From: Thermococci archaeon
GTDB taxonomy: Archaea > Methanobacteriota_B > Thermococci > Methanofastidiosales > B48-G16
DNA length: 8,571 bases
Assembly (NCBI GenBank): GCA_030668905.1
Contig: DAOVEQ010000031.1
Location: 1 to 8,571 of the forward strand
Direction: 5' to 3'
Shown here: piece by piece, positions 1-5,604 of the stretch
Numbering within the stretch: the first letter of the stretch is position 1
Layout: every line of letters begins with the position of its first letter
The notes under the pieces: generated by a model
The model's database searches: none
Seen by the model: only the letters and a program-made list of their open reading frames with translations
What the model was told of the DNA's origin: nothing
Made by a program: the position numbers and the translations under genes

Positions 1-543
1 AAGATGGAACGTTTAAGAGAACTTGATAAGTTTATTGTTGGTGGAGATACAGTAACAAACTCATTTTTAAACAGAGTAGAATGGAGTGAAATTCCGTATT
101 CATATGAGGCAGGTTTACAAAATTATGCTGGACAAATAGGAGCTGGAGCTGCTGCTGAATATCTACAAAACATAGGGACAAAAAAGATTGAGCAACGTGA
201 TTTTACCCTGAATAAAATTTTGACAAAAGGAATTGAAGAATATCCAGAAATAAAGATCATTGGCCCCAAAGATCCAAAAGAAAGATCTGGAATCCTAAGT
301 TTTAGAATAGAGAAAAATGGAAACCTTCTTGTAAAGCCTAAGATTGTTTCAGCGTTACTTGATAAAGAAGCCAATATAATGACTAGAAGTGGCCATTTAT
401 GTGTACATTCATGGTTCAATAGTAGAAATATTGAGATGGGTGTTACAAGGGTCTCTTTATATCTCTATAACACTCAGAATGAAATTGAAGTATTTTTATC
501 CATCTTGGAAAAAATGATGGGAGATATAGAAAGACATATGTAA
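1..543 (+). CDS. Class V PLP-dependent aminotransferase, cysteine desulfurase (SufS/CsdA)-like, C-terminal part (5' truncated by window)
   Basis: The reading frame is open from base 1 (AAG, Lys), so the ATG at 4 is probably internal and the gene starts outside the window. What remains is about 180 residues, the C-terminal domain of a roughly 400-residue family, so the PLP-binding lysine lies off-window. Numbering from the ATG at 4, FIVGGD (10-15) and YEAGLQNYAGQIG (34-46) match the SufS-type GGG and FEAGT-N-AG blocks. SGHLCVHSWFN (129-139) carries the loop cysteine C133 (codon 400-402), the persulfide-forming position in cysteine desulfurases. TRVSLYLYNT (148-157) matches the SufS segment whose Arg (R149 here) binds the substrate carboxylate. 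Family knowledge predicts removal of S (or Se) from cysteine to give alanine. SufS-like proteins also include lyases and epimerase-like enzymes, so the substrate is unproven. The FEAGT threonine is replaced (EAGLQN). The gene is probably co-transcribed with the racemase gene 34 nt downstream. Confidence 0.85.
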   Translation, partial: KMERLRELDKFIVGGDTVTNSFLNRVEWSEIPYSYEAGLQNYAGQIGAGAAAEYLQNIGTKKIEQRDFTLNKILTKGIEEYPEIKIIGPKDPKERSGILSFRIEKNGNLLVKPKIVSALLDKEANIMTRSGHLCVHSWFNSRNIEMGVTRVSLYLYNTQNEIEVFLSILEKMMGDIERHM

Positions 544-563
544 ACTAATTGAACAAATAAGAA

Positions 564-569
564 AAGGAG
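564..569 (+). promoter_or_regulatory. Shine-Dalgarno AAGGAG for the racemase gene
   Basis: AAGGAG lies 8 nt before the ATG at 578 and fixes that start. No convincing TATA box fits in the 34-nt gap after the preceding stop codon, which supports co-transcription with the class V enzyme gene. Confidence 0.75.
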
Positions 570-577
570 TTGATACG

Positions 578-1273
578 ATGAAAACAATAGGACTCATTGG
601 CGGTATGAGCTGGGAATCTTCAGCAGAGTACTATCGAATCATAAATGAAACGGTAAAAGAAAAGTTGGGGGGTCTCCATTCTGCTAAATGTATAATGTAC
701 AGTGTTGATTTTGAAGAGATCGAAAAATTACAGCATAAAGAAAAATGGAAAGAAGCTACTGATTTAATGATCGATGCCGCAAAAAGGATTGAAAAAGGGG
801 GGGCAGATTTTGTTGTCATATGTACGAATACAATGCATAAAATGGCAGATGAAGTTCAATCAAACATTAACATCCCGTTGTTGCATATTGCCGATGCAAC
901 TGCTGAAAAGATCATGTCAAAAGGATTGAAAAAAGTTGGTCTTCTGGGTACAAAGTTCACAATGGAAGAAGATTTCTATAAAGGTCGTTTGAGTAAATTT
1001 GGATTGGATGTTATAATACCAGAAGAAGACGAGCGTGAGATAGTTCATAATATCATTTATGAAGAATTATGTCTTGGGGAAATTAAAGAATCTTCAAAGG
1101 AGAAATTTAAAAAGATCATTGAAAATCTAGTTTCTGGAGGAGCTGAAGGAATTATTTTGGGATGCACTGAAATACCCCTTTTAATCAAACAAGAAGATTG
1201 TCCCGTTCCCCTCTTTGATACGACCAAGATACATGCCCAATCTGCTGTCGAATTATCATTAAACAAATTTTGA
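578..1273 (+). CDS. Aspartate/glutamate racemase family protein (YgeA/RacX-like amino acid racemase)
   Basis: This is an intact 231-residue protein, the usual length for PLP-independent two-cysteine racemases. It opens with MKTIGLIGGMSWESSAEYY, the phosphate-binding-like GGMSWEST/S block of the family. The two catalytic cysteines are present: C82 in VICTNTMHK and C196 in LGCTEIPLLI. They deprotonate and reprotonate the alpha carbon from opposite faces. The CTNTMHK form of the first motif is typical of the broad-specificity YgeA/RacX branch rather than of dedicated glutamate racemases, so the true substrate (Asp, Glu, homoserine or another amino acid) is open. The product is cytosolic, with no signal peptide or membrane segment. 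It has an AAGGAG Shine-Dalgarno and follows the class V enzyme by 34 nt, suggesting a two-gene amino-acid unit. Three of its four Arg codons are CGN, unlike the genes just downstream. Confidence 0.92.
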   Translation: MKTIGLIGGMSWESSAEYYRIINETVKEKLGGLHSAKCIMYSVDFEEIEKLQHKEKWKEATDLMIDAAKRIEKGGADFVVICTNTMHKMADEVQSNINIPLLHIADATAEKIMSKGLKKVGLLGTKFTMEEDFYKGRLSKFGLDVIIPEEDEREIVHNIIYEELCLGEIKESSKEKFKKIIENLVSGGAEGIILGCTEIPLLIKQEDCPVPLFDTTKIHAQSAVELSLNKF

Positions 1274-1282
1274 TCTTCCCAT

Positions 1283-1297
1283 ACTATTTTCTTTATT
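1283..1297 (+). terminator. Weak pyrimidine-rich 3' end of the class V / racemase unit
   Basis: A T-rich tract interrupted by C and A residues begins 10 nt after the racemase stop codon, with no hairpin. Archaeal RNA polymerase can stop at U-rich stretches, but this one is poorer than those at 5413 and 8397, so some read-through is plausible. Confidence 0.3.
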
Positions 1298-1304
1298 CAC
1301 CACC

Positions 1305-1318
1305 AAAAAATTTATATT
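1305..1318 (+). promoter_or_regulatory. Archaeal BRE/TATA promoter element for the lysine 6-transaminase gene
   Basis: An A6 stretch runs into TTTATATT. The 12-mer AAAAATTTATAT (1306-1317) is identical to the promoter element at 4001-4012. With the usual distance of about 25 nt from TATA centre to start, transcription would begin near 1338-1341 and leave a leader of about 65 nt before the ATG at 1407. Alternatives are CATTTATACC (1324-1333) and ATATATTTAAA (1373-1383). The last would start transcription near 1403 and would remove the GGTGA ribosome site, so I favour the upstream box. Confidence 0.6.
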
Positions 1319-1341
1319 GTTCACATTTATACCTTTATTAA

Positions 1342-1369
1342 ATCAAGTAAAACTTCGATTTTGCTTGAT
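1342..1369 (+). repeat. Inverted repeat / predicted hairpin in the LAT leader
   Basis: ATCAAGTAAAA (1342-1352) can pair with TTTTGCTTGAT (1359-1369) around a 6-nt loop, CTTCGA. This gives 11 pairs, ten Watson-Crick and one G-U. If transcription starts near 1340, the hairpin sits at the very 5' end of the mRNA. As DNA, the same sequence presents facing ATCAAG/CTTGAT half-sites. It could be an operator, an mRNA-stabilising hairpin, or part of an attenuator; the sequence alone does not decide. Confidence 0.45.
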
Positions 1370-1389
1370 ATTATATATTTAAATATCAA
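1365..1389 (+). repeat. Second inverted repeat upstream of LAT, overlapping the first
   Basis: TTGATATT (1365-1372) and AATATCAA (1382-1389) are perfect 8-nt arms around a 9-nt AT-only spacer that itself resembles a TATA box. The left arm shares TTGAT (1365-1369) with the right arm of the upstream hairpin, so the two RNA structures exclude each other. The right arm ends 6 nt before the GGTGA ribosome site. The arms are A/T-rich, so chance is a real alternative. Confidence 0.35.
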
Positions 1390-1395
1390 AATAAT

Positions 1396-1400
1396 GGTGA
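1396..1400 (+). promoter_or_regulatory. Ribosome-binding site GGTGA for LAT
   Basis: GGTGA is complementary to the archaeal 16S 3' end (TCACC) and lies 6 nt before the ATG at 1407. It supports that start and implies a leadered transcript. Confidence 0.65.
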
Positions 1401-1406
1401 GTTAAA

Positions 1407-2726
1407 ATGACAGTAAAACCAGAGAAAGTTTTAGGGATTCTGAAAAAAAGAATGCTTGTAGATGGATTTGATATTGTTATCGACATGGATAAGAGCCAGG
1501 GAAGTTATATAGTGGATGCGAGAAACGGAAAAAAATACCTGGATTTCTACACATTTTTTGCATCATCAGCGTTGGGCATGAACCATCCAAGACTTAATAA
1601 TGAGGAGTTCAAGGAAAAGATCTTTAAGCCTGCGATTACAAAGGTGGCTAACTCAGATATATACACTACTTATATGGCAGAGTTTGTGGATACATTTTCA
1701 AGGGTAGCCATGCCCGATTATTTGCCGCATCTTTTTCTGATCTCTGGAGGAGCATTAGCTGTTGAGAATGCATTGAAGGTATCTTTCGACTGGAAGGTTA
1801 GAAAAAACTTTGCAGAGGGGATAAAAGAGGAAAGAGGTCATAAAATCATACATTTCAAAGATGCATTTCATGGTAGGACAGGGTATACACTTTCCCTTAC
1901 AAATACAGCAGATCCAAGAAAATACATGTATTTCTCTAAATTTGACTGGCCCAGGGTGCTAAATCCGAAGATAACTTTTCCATTAGAAAAAAACATAGAA
2001 GATGTTAAAAAAGCGGAAGAAGAAAGTATTTCCCAGATAAATGAGGCAATAAAAAAAGAAAATGGCGATATAGCGGCCTTGATCATAGAACCCATTCAGT
2101 GCGAAGGAGGGGACAACTTCTTCAGGAAAGAATTTTTCCAGGAACTGAGAAAGATATGTGACGAGAATGAGATAATGTTAGTCTTTGACGAAATCCAGAC
2201 GGGATGTGGAGTTACAGGAAAGATGTGGGCGCATGAGTATTACGTCAATCCTGACATACTCAGTTTCGGTAAAAAATTCCAGGTGTGCGGAATTTTAGCC
2301 AGTAAAAGAGTGGAAGAGGTAGAGAAAAACTGTTTTGAAGAATCCAGCAGGATAAACTCCACGTGGGGAGGTAATCTAGTTGATATGGTAAGATCAACAA
2401 GGATTCTTGAGGTAATAGAAGAGGAAAAACTTATAGAAAATGCCAGAAGACAGGGAAAACTGCTACTGAAAATACTTCATGATGCCCAAAAAGATTTTCC
2501 AGATATGATCTCCAATGTAAGAGGATTGGGACTGTTATGTTCTTTTGACATGCCAGATACTAATACCAGAAACGAGTTCAGGAAGAGATGTCTTGAGGAA
2601 AGAATGATCGTACTTCCTTGTGGCAAAAGATCTATAAGGTTCAGGCCTATACTCTGTGTAAAAGAAGAACAGATGAGAGAAGCAGATGAAAGAATGAGAA
2701 CTGTTCTTACTAAGATGAAAAAATAA
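1407..2726 (+). CDS. lat: L-lysine 6-transaminase (lysine epsilon-aminotransferase, class III PLP enzyme)
   Basis: The 439-residue protein has the full length of the LAT family and resembles mycobacterial Rv3290c as I recall it. Shared blocks are FDIVIDMDKSQGSYIVDA (21-38), FASSALGMNHP (51-61), GGALAVENALK (114-124), FHGRTGYTLSLTN (154-166), EPIQCEGGD (228-236), FDEIQTGCGVTG (260-271), FGKKFQVCG (287-295) and INSTWGGN (316-323). K289 is the expected Schiff-base lysine, D261 the partner of the pyridine nitrogen, and T319 the phosphate-binding threonine. E233 matches the glutamate 'switch', and R157 and R413 (RFRP) the substrate carboxylate arginines. The enzyme moves the epsilon-amino group of lysine to 2-oxoglutarate, giving glutamate and allysine, which cyclises to piperideine-6-carboxylate. 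It is cytosolic and usually dimeric. No partner aldehyde dehydrogenase is in the window. All 28 Arg codons are AGA/AGG. The start is supported by GGTGA. The lysine specificity is inferred from motifs. Confidence 0.93.
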   Translation: MTVKPEKVLGILKKRMLVDGFDIVIDMDKSQGSYIVDARNGKKYLDFYTFFASSALGMNHPRLNNEEFKEKIFKPAITKVANSDIYTTYMAEFVDTFSRVAMPDYLPHLFLISGGALAVENALKVSFDWKVRKNFAEGIKEERGHKIIHFKDAFHGRTGYTLSLTNTADPRKYMYFSKFDWPRVLNPKITFPLEKNIEDVKKAEEESISQINEAIKKENGDIAALIIEPIQCEGGDNFFRKEFFQELRKICDENEIMLVFDEIQTGCGVTGKMWAHEYYVNPDILSFGKKFQVCGILASKRVEEVEKNCFEESSRINSTWGGNLVDMVRSTRILEVIEEEKLIENARRQGKLLLKILHDAQKDFPDMISNVRGLGLLCSFDMPDTNTRNEFRKRCLEERMIVLPCGKRSIRFRPILCVKEEQMREADERMRTVLTKMKK

Positions 2727-2737
2727 ATTGAAAAGTA

Positions 2738-2749
2738 ATATTTATAAAC
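2738..2749 (+). promoter_or_regulatory. TATA box of a leaderless promoter for the TctA-like gene
   Basis: The sequence ATATTTATAAAC contains TTTATAAA (2741-2748), whose centre is about 25 nt upstream of the ATG at 2770. That is the normal archaeal distance from TATA box to transcription start. There is no Shine-Dalgarno-like sequence before the ATG. Together these indicate a leaderless mRNA beginning at or next to the start codon. Confidence 0.7.
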
Positions 2750-2769
2750 TGAAGAAACTATCTTAGATA

Positions 2770-3972
2770 ATGATAGGGGCATGGGAAGTTATCCTTTATA
2801 CGTTCATAGGTGTGGGATTAGGCACAGTAACAGGGTTAATCCCGGGTATCCATGTCAATACACTGATCCCTTTCTTTTATATTGTAAACCCTTCTTTTGA
2901 AACGTGCATCGTAATTGTAGCTTTAATGATAACGCACACATTTCTGGATTTCATTCCTTCTACTCTTTTGGGTATTCCTGACGAAACTACAGCTCTTACA
3001 GTATTACCTACACACAGAATGCTTCTTGAGGGGAGAGGATTGGAAGCTATAAAACTCACAGCTGTGGGAAGTTTAGGGTCGATGTTAGTTTCTTTTCTTA
3101 TATTTTATCCCGTTTACATAGTTATGCCCCAGATCTATAGTTTTTTGTCTCCGAGAATGGGATACTTTTTGATCTTGATAAGCGTAGCTCTGTTTCTCAC
3201 AGAAAAAGGAATTAAGATAATATATTCTTTATTTGTTTATTTTCTCTCGGGAATACTTGGGTACATAATTCTTAATTCTCACATTTTGCCGGAGGATCAA
3301 AAGTTATTTCCTGTTTTCACAGGACTCTTCGGACTCAGTGTTCTTTTCTTCAGTTTAAAGAATAGAAGCAGTTTTCCTGTCCAACCTCTTGACTTCAAGC
3401 TTCTTATTCCGAAAATGGAGATATTAAAGAGTGTAATAAAAGGATCACTGGCAGGGATGTTCGTTGCATTTTTTCCAGGGCTTGGGAATGCGCAAGCAAC
3501 TGTCCTTGTCCAGATAATTAAGCTAAAGAAAAGAATGCACGATAATAGAGCGTTCATAATAGCATGTTCAGGCGTAAATACGAGCAACGCTATTTTTTCC
3601 TTACTTGCTTTATACACAATCAAAAAACCGAGATCAGGTGCTATCATCGCCATCCAGAAAATTATAGAGATAGACAGAGGTACTCTCCTTATATTCTTAT
3701 CTGTAATATTGATAAGTTCTGGAATTGCAGTATTTTTAAACTTATACTTTGGAAAATTGGGAATTTATCTAATTCAAAAACTTCCATACAGAAAACTCTG
3801 TTTCCTTATCTTCTTTCTCTTGATAATCTTGATTTTCCTGTTTACAGGTTTTATTGGACTGATCGTTCTTTTTACGTCGCTCGCGATAGGCATTCTTCCC
3901 CATATTTTAGGAATAAAAAAATCTCACTGCATGGGAGTTCTTCTATTTCCCATAATTTTATACTACCTATGA
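2770..3972 (+). CDS. TctA/DUF112-family integral membrane protein (COG1784-like predicted transporter)
   Basis: The 400-residue protein is very hydrophobic, with roughly 10 to 12 membrane segments by eye: about 8-26, 41-60, 94-114, 131-145, 147-170, 178-195, 226-248, 262-284, 305-327, 343-375 and 386-400. Two related signature segments suggest an internal duplication: GLGTVTGLIPGIHVN (16-30) and GSLAGMFVAFFPGLGNAQA (225-243). Both carry the G-x-x-x-G...PG pattern seen in the TctA carrier subunit of tripartite tricarboxylate transporters. It is shorter than bacterial TctA (about 500 residues) but fits the compact archaeal form. Bacterial TctA works with TctB and the binding protein TctC; neither is visible here, so it probably acts alone or with unlinked partners. 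The substrate is unknown. The start at 2770 fits the leaderless TATA spacing. All nine Arg codons are AGA. Confidence 0.85.
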   Translation: MIGAWEVILYTFIGVGLGTVTGLIPGIHVNTLIPFFYIVNPSFETCIVIVALMITHTFLDFIPSTLLGIPDETTALTVLPTHRMLLEGRGLEAIKLTAVGSLGSMLVSFLIFYPVYIVMPQIYSFLSPRMGYFLILISVALFLTEKGIKIIYSLFVYFLSGILGYIILNSHILPEDQKLFPVFTGLFGLSVLFFSLKNRSSFPVQPLDFKLLIPKMEILKSVIKGSLAGMFVAFFPGLGNAQATVLVQIIKLKKRMHDNRAFIIACSGVNTSNAIFSLLALYTIKKPRSGAIIAIQKIIEIDRGTLLIFLSVILISSGIAVFLNLYFGKLGIYLIQKLPYRKLCFLIFFLLIILIFLFTGFIGLIVLFTSLAIGILPHILGIKKSHCMGVLLFPIILYYL

Positions 3973-3974
3973 TA

Positions 3975-3994
3975 ACTTCAAGAATAATTGAAGT
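3975..3994 (+). repeat. Inverted repeat between the TctA-like gene and the DUF4139 promoter
   Basis: ACTTCAA (3975-3981) and TTGAAGT (3988-3994) are perfect 7-nt arms around GAATAA. The repeat begins 3 nt after the TctA-like stop codon and ends 6 nt before the promoter element at 4001. It could be a small 3'-end hairpin without a T-tract, or a site for a regulator acting just upstream of BRE/TATA. Confidence 0.35.
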
Positions 3995-4000
3995 ATATGC

Positions 4001-4013
4001 AAAAATTTATATA
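4001..4013 (+). promoter_or_regulatory. Archaeal BRE/TATA promoter element for the DUF4139 gene
   Basis: An A5 tract is followed by TTTATATA. The 12-mer AAAAATTTATAT (4001-4012) is repeated exactly at 1306-1317 before LAT. Predicted transcription start is about 4033-4037, giving a leader of only 10-14 nt that still includes most or all of the GGTGA ribosome site. Confidence 0.7.
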
Positions 4014-4036
4014 CGATATAAACCATAAAATAATCA

Positions 4037-4041
4037 GGTGA
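4037..4041 (+). promoter_or_regulatory. Ribosome-binding site GGTGA for the DUF4139 gene
   Basis: GGTGA lies 5 nt before the ATG at 4047, which it favours as start. An out-of-frame ATG at 4043 is too close to the site. Confidence 0.65.
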
Positions 4042-4046
4042 AATGA

Positions 4047-5411
4047 ATGAAAAATGGAATATTTTTGACGGCTGGAATCATAGGGATAATCGTGATATCT
4101 GCCTGCGTTACAGGAAACGCAGAAAAAAGCACGGAAGTCACGATATATAACCAGAACTTCGGTGTAGTGAAAGAAACAAGAGAGATAGATCTCAAAGAGG
4201 GAATGAACACTGTTATGATACAAGATGTTGCAAAGCTTATAGATCCTACATCTGTAAGCATAAAGGATCTTACCGCGAATACTCATGTTCTGGAGCAGAA
4301 TTATCTCTATGATATTGTCAGCAAGGAAAAAATTTATGAGAAATACATAGGAAAAGAGATTACAATAGTCGATAAAAATGGAGAAACGATAAAGGGAACT
4401 CTTTTGAGCTTTTCAGGTAACGAATTAATAATCCAGAACGATGAAGGTGTGCATATTTTAAAATCGGAACAGGTTTCACTTCCGAAACTTCCCGAAGGCT
4501 TGATTACAAAACCAACATTGAAATGGCTTCTCGATACGGATAAAAAAGGCAGTCACGATATACAGCTTTCATACATGACATCAGGATTGAACTGGGAGGC
4601 TGATTACGTTGCGGTAGTGAATAACGACGATTCAAAAGTTGATCTGACGAGCTGGGTAACTATAGATAATACAAGCGGTGCATCTTATAAGAATGCAAAA
4701 TTAAAGCTCATTGCCGGAGAAGTACACAGAGTCAGCGAAGTGGGAAGAGATTATATGGTGGAAGAAACGAAAGCCGTGCCAGCACCCGAACAGTTTGTAG
4801 AAGAAGCTTTTTTCGAGTATCACATGTATACCCTCCAGAGAACTACAGACGTTTTGGACAATCAGCAGAAACAGGTGACTCTCTTTGAAGCAGATAACGT
4901 TTCTGTAAAAAAAGAATACGTTTTTGATACAGGCGGGTACTACTATTATGGATACGGCGGAGAGAACAAGATAAAAACGATGCTGAACCTGGAAAATACT
5001 GAAAAGAACAACATGGGCATGCCTCTTCCAAAAGGTAAGATGAGAGTCTATAAAAAAGATTCCGAAGGACAGTTACAATTTATAGGAGAAGACATGATCG
5101 ACCATACACCTAAGGACGAGAAAATAAGGATCTATCTTGGAGATGCCTTCGATCTCGTGGGAGAAAAAAAGCAAACAGAGTACGATAGAATAGGAGATGA
5201 CGTTATCGAGATAAGTTACGAGGTCTCTTTAAGAAATCATAAGGACGAAGATGTCACTATCGTTGTCATAGAGCGAGTCTGGGGAGACTGGAAAATGATA
5301 AAATCTTCACACGACTGGGAAAAGGAAGATGCATATACTATCGTATGGTACATAAAAGTTCCGAAAAATGATGAGGCTACACTTACGTACACTGTAAGGA
5401 TAGAATGGTAA
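4047..5411 (+). CDS. Exported DUF4139 domain-containing protein, possible lipoprotein
   Basis: The protein has 454 residues. Residues 1-19 form a signal peptide: short basic start, hydrophobic GIFLTAGIIGIIVIS. ISAC-V (17-21) looks like a lipobox with C20 as the lipid-attachment candidate; cleavage after GNA (23-25) is an alternative. The mature start VTIYNQNFGVVKETREIDL (31-49) is the beta-rich N-terminal part seen in DUF4139 proteins. The DUF4139 core is recognisable in SYMTSGLNWEADYVAVV (175-191), VTIDNTSGASYKNAKLKLIAGEV (204-226), MPLPKGKMRVYKKD (325-338), FIGEDMIDHTPKDEKIR (345-361) and LGDAFDLVGEKKQTEY (364-379). The family is widespread, surface or periplasmic, and without a firmly established activity. 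A Tyr/Gly-rich stretch, GGYYYYGYGG (296-305), interrupts the domain. No C-terminal anchor is seen. It is transcribed from its own promoter and ends in a strong oligo-T terminator, so it is probably a single-gene unit. Confidence 0.87.
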   Translation: MKNGIFLTAGIIGIIVISACVTGNAEKSTEVTIYNQNFGVVKETREIDLKEGMNTVMIQDVAKLIDPTSVSIKDLTANTHVLEQNYLYDIVSKEKIYEKYIGKEITIVDKNGETIKGTLLSFSGNELIIQNDEGVHILKSEQVSLPKLPEGLITKPTLKWLLDTDKKGSHDIQLSYMTSGLNWEADYVAVVNNDDSKVDLTSWVTIDNTSGASYKNAKLKLIAGEVHRVSEVGRDYMVEETKAVPAPEQFVEEAFFEYHMYTLQRTTDVLDNQQKQVTLFEADNVSVKKEYVFDTGGYYYYGYGGENKIKTMLNLENTEKNNMGMPLPKGKMRVYKKDSEGQLQFIGEDMIDHTPKDEKIRIYLGDAFDLVGEKKQTEYDRIGDDVIEISYEVSLRNHKDEDVTIVVIERVWGDWKMIKSSHDWEKEDAYTIVWYIKVPKNDEATLTYTVRIEW

Positions 5412-5412
5412 A

Positions 5413-5433
5413 TTTTTCTTTTTTTATTTTTTT
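5413..5433 (+). terminator. Oligo-T transcription terminator after the DUF4139 gene
   Basis: The pattern T5-C-T7-A-T7 starts directly after the stop codon and has no preceding hairpin, the form expected for archaeal intrinsic termination. It separates the DUF4139 gene from the binding-protein gene. Confidence 0.75.
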
Positions 5434-5544
5434 AAAATTAGGATTTTTCTATGAGCTTGCTCAAAATTATTCTTATTAAACCTTTCTCTGTTAAGGAAAA
5501 TTTTAGAATTCGTCATTTGTTCATATCATATATTCCAATATAAA
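5434..5544. other. Non-coding AT-rich spacer upstream of the binding-protein promoter
   Basis: This spacer holds no convincing gene. Two short dyads are visible: TGAGC-TT-GCTCA (5452-5463), the only G/C-rich patch, and TATATT-CC-AATATA (5529-5542), which lies immediately upstream of the candidate promoter. Either could be a regulator site, but the arms are only 5-6 nt. Confidence 0.35.
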
Positions 5545-5561
5545 CCGAAACATTTTTATTA
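5545..5561 (+). promoter_or_regulatory. Candidate BRE/TATA promoter for the solute-binding protein gene
   Basis: CCGAAAC (5544-5550) resembles a BRE and is followed by the TATA-like TTTTTATTA (5553-5561). Predicted transcription start is near 5582, leaving a leader of about 22 nt that contains the strong ribosome site. A 12-bp palindrome, AATATTAATATT (5576-5587), straddles the predicted start and could be an operator, though it is pure A/T. Confidence 0.5.
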
Positions 5562-5592
5562 TGAATACACTACAAAATATTAATATTCAAAA

Positions 5593-5597
5593 GGAGG
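5593..5597 (+). promoter_or_regulatory. Strong Shine-Dalgarno GGAGG for the binding-protein gene
   Basis: GGAGG, within AAGGAGGAGA, lies 7 nt before the ATG at 5605 and decides the start. It is the strongest ribosome site in the window, consistent with an abundant exported protein. Confidence 0.85.
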
Positions 5598-5604
5598 AGA
5601 TCAG

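Noticed and set aside
1373..1383. A TATA-like ATATATTTAAA immediately before LAT
   Set aside because: Use of it would start transcription near 1403 and drop the well-placed GGTGA. The box at 1311-1317, identical to the one at 4006-4012, fits better. It is kept only as an alternative.
3564..4028. A 154-codon plus-strand ORF overlapping the 3' part of the TctA-like gene
   Set aside because: It lies in another frame of a clearly coding membrane-protein gene, its translation is a low-similarity mix rich in Tyr, Phe and Arg, and it has no ribosome site. It is a shadow frame.
5452..5463. The dyad TGAGC-TT-GCTCA as a terminator hairpin
   Set aside because: The loop is only 2 nt, the stem has 5 pairs, and it lies downstream of an already sufficient oligo-T terminator.
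5451..5543. A 30-codon plus-strand ORF starting ATGAGCTTGCTC in the spacer before the binding-protein gene
   Set aside because: It has only a weak AGGA upstream, no well-placed TATA box and no recognisable product, and it overlaps the region leading into the next promoter. A chance ORF is more likely.
5576..5587. The palindrome AATATTAATATT near the predicted start of the binding-protein transcript
   Set aside because: It is pure A/T in a very AT-rich spacer, where such palindromes are expected by chance. It is mentioned as a possible operator but not listed as a feature.
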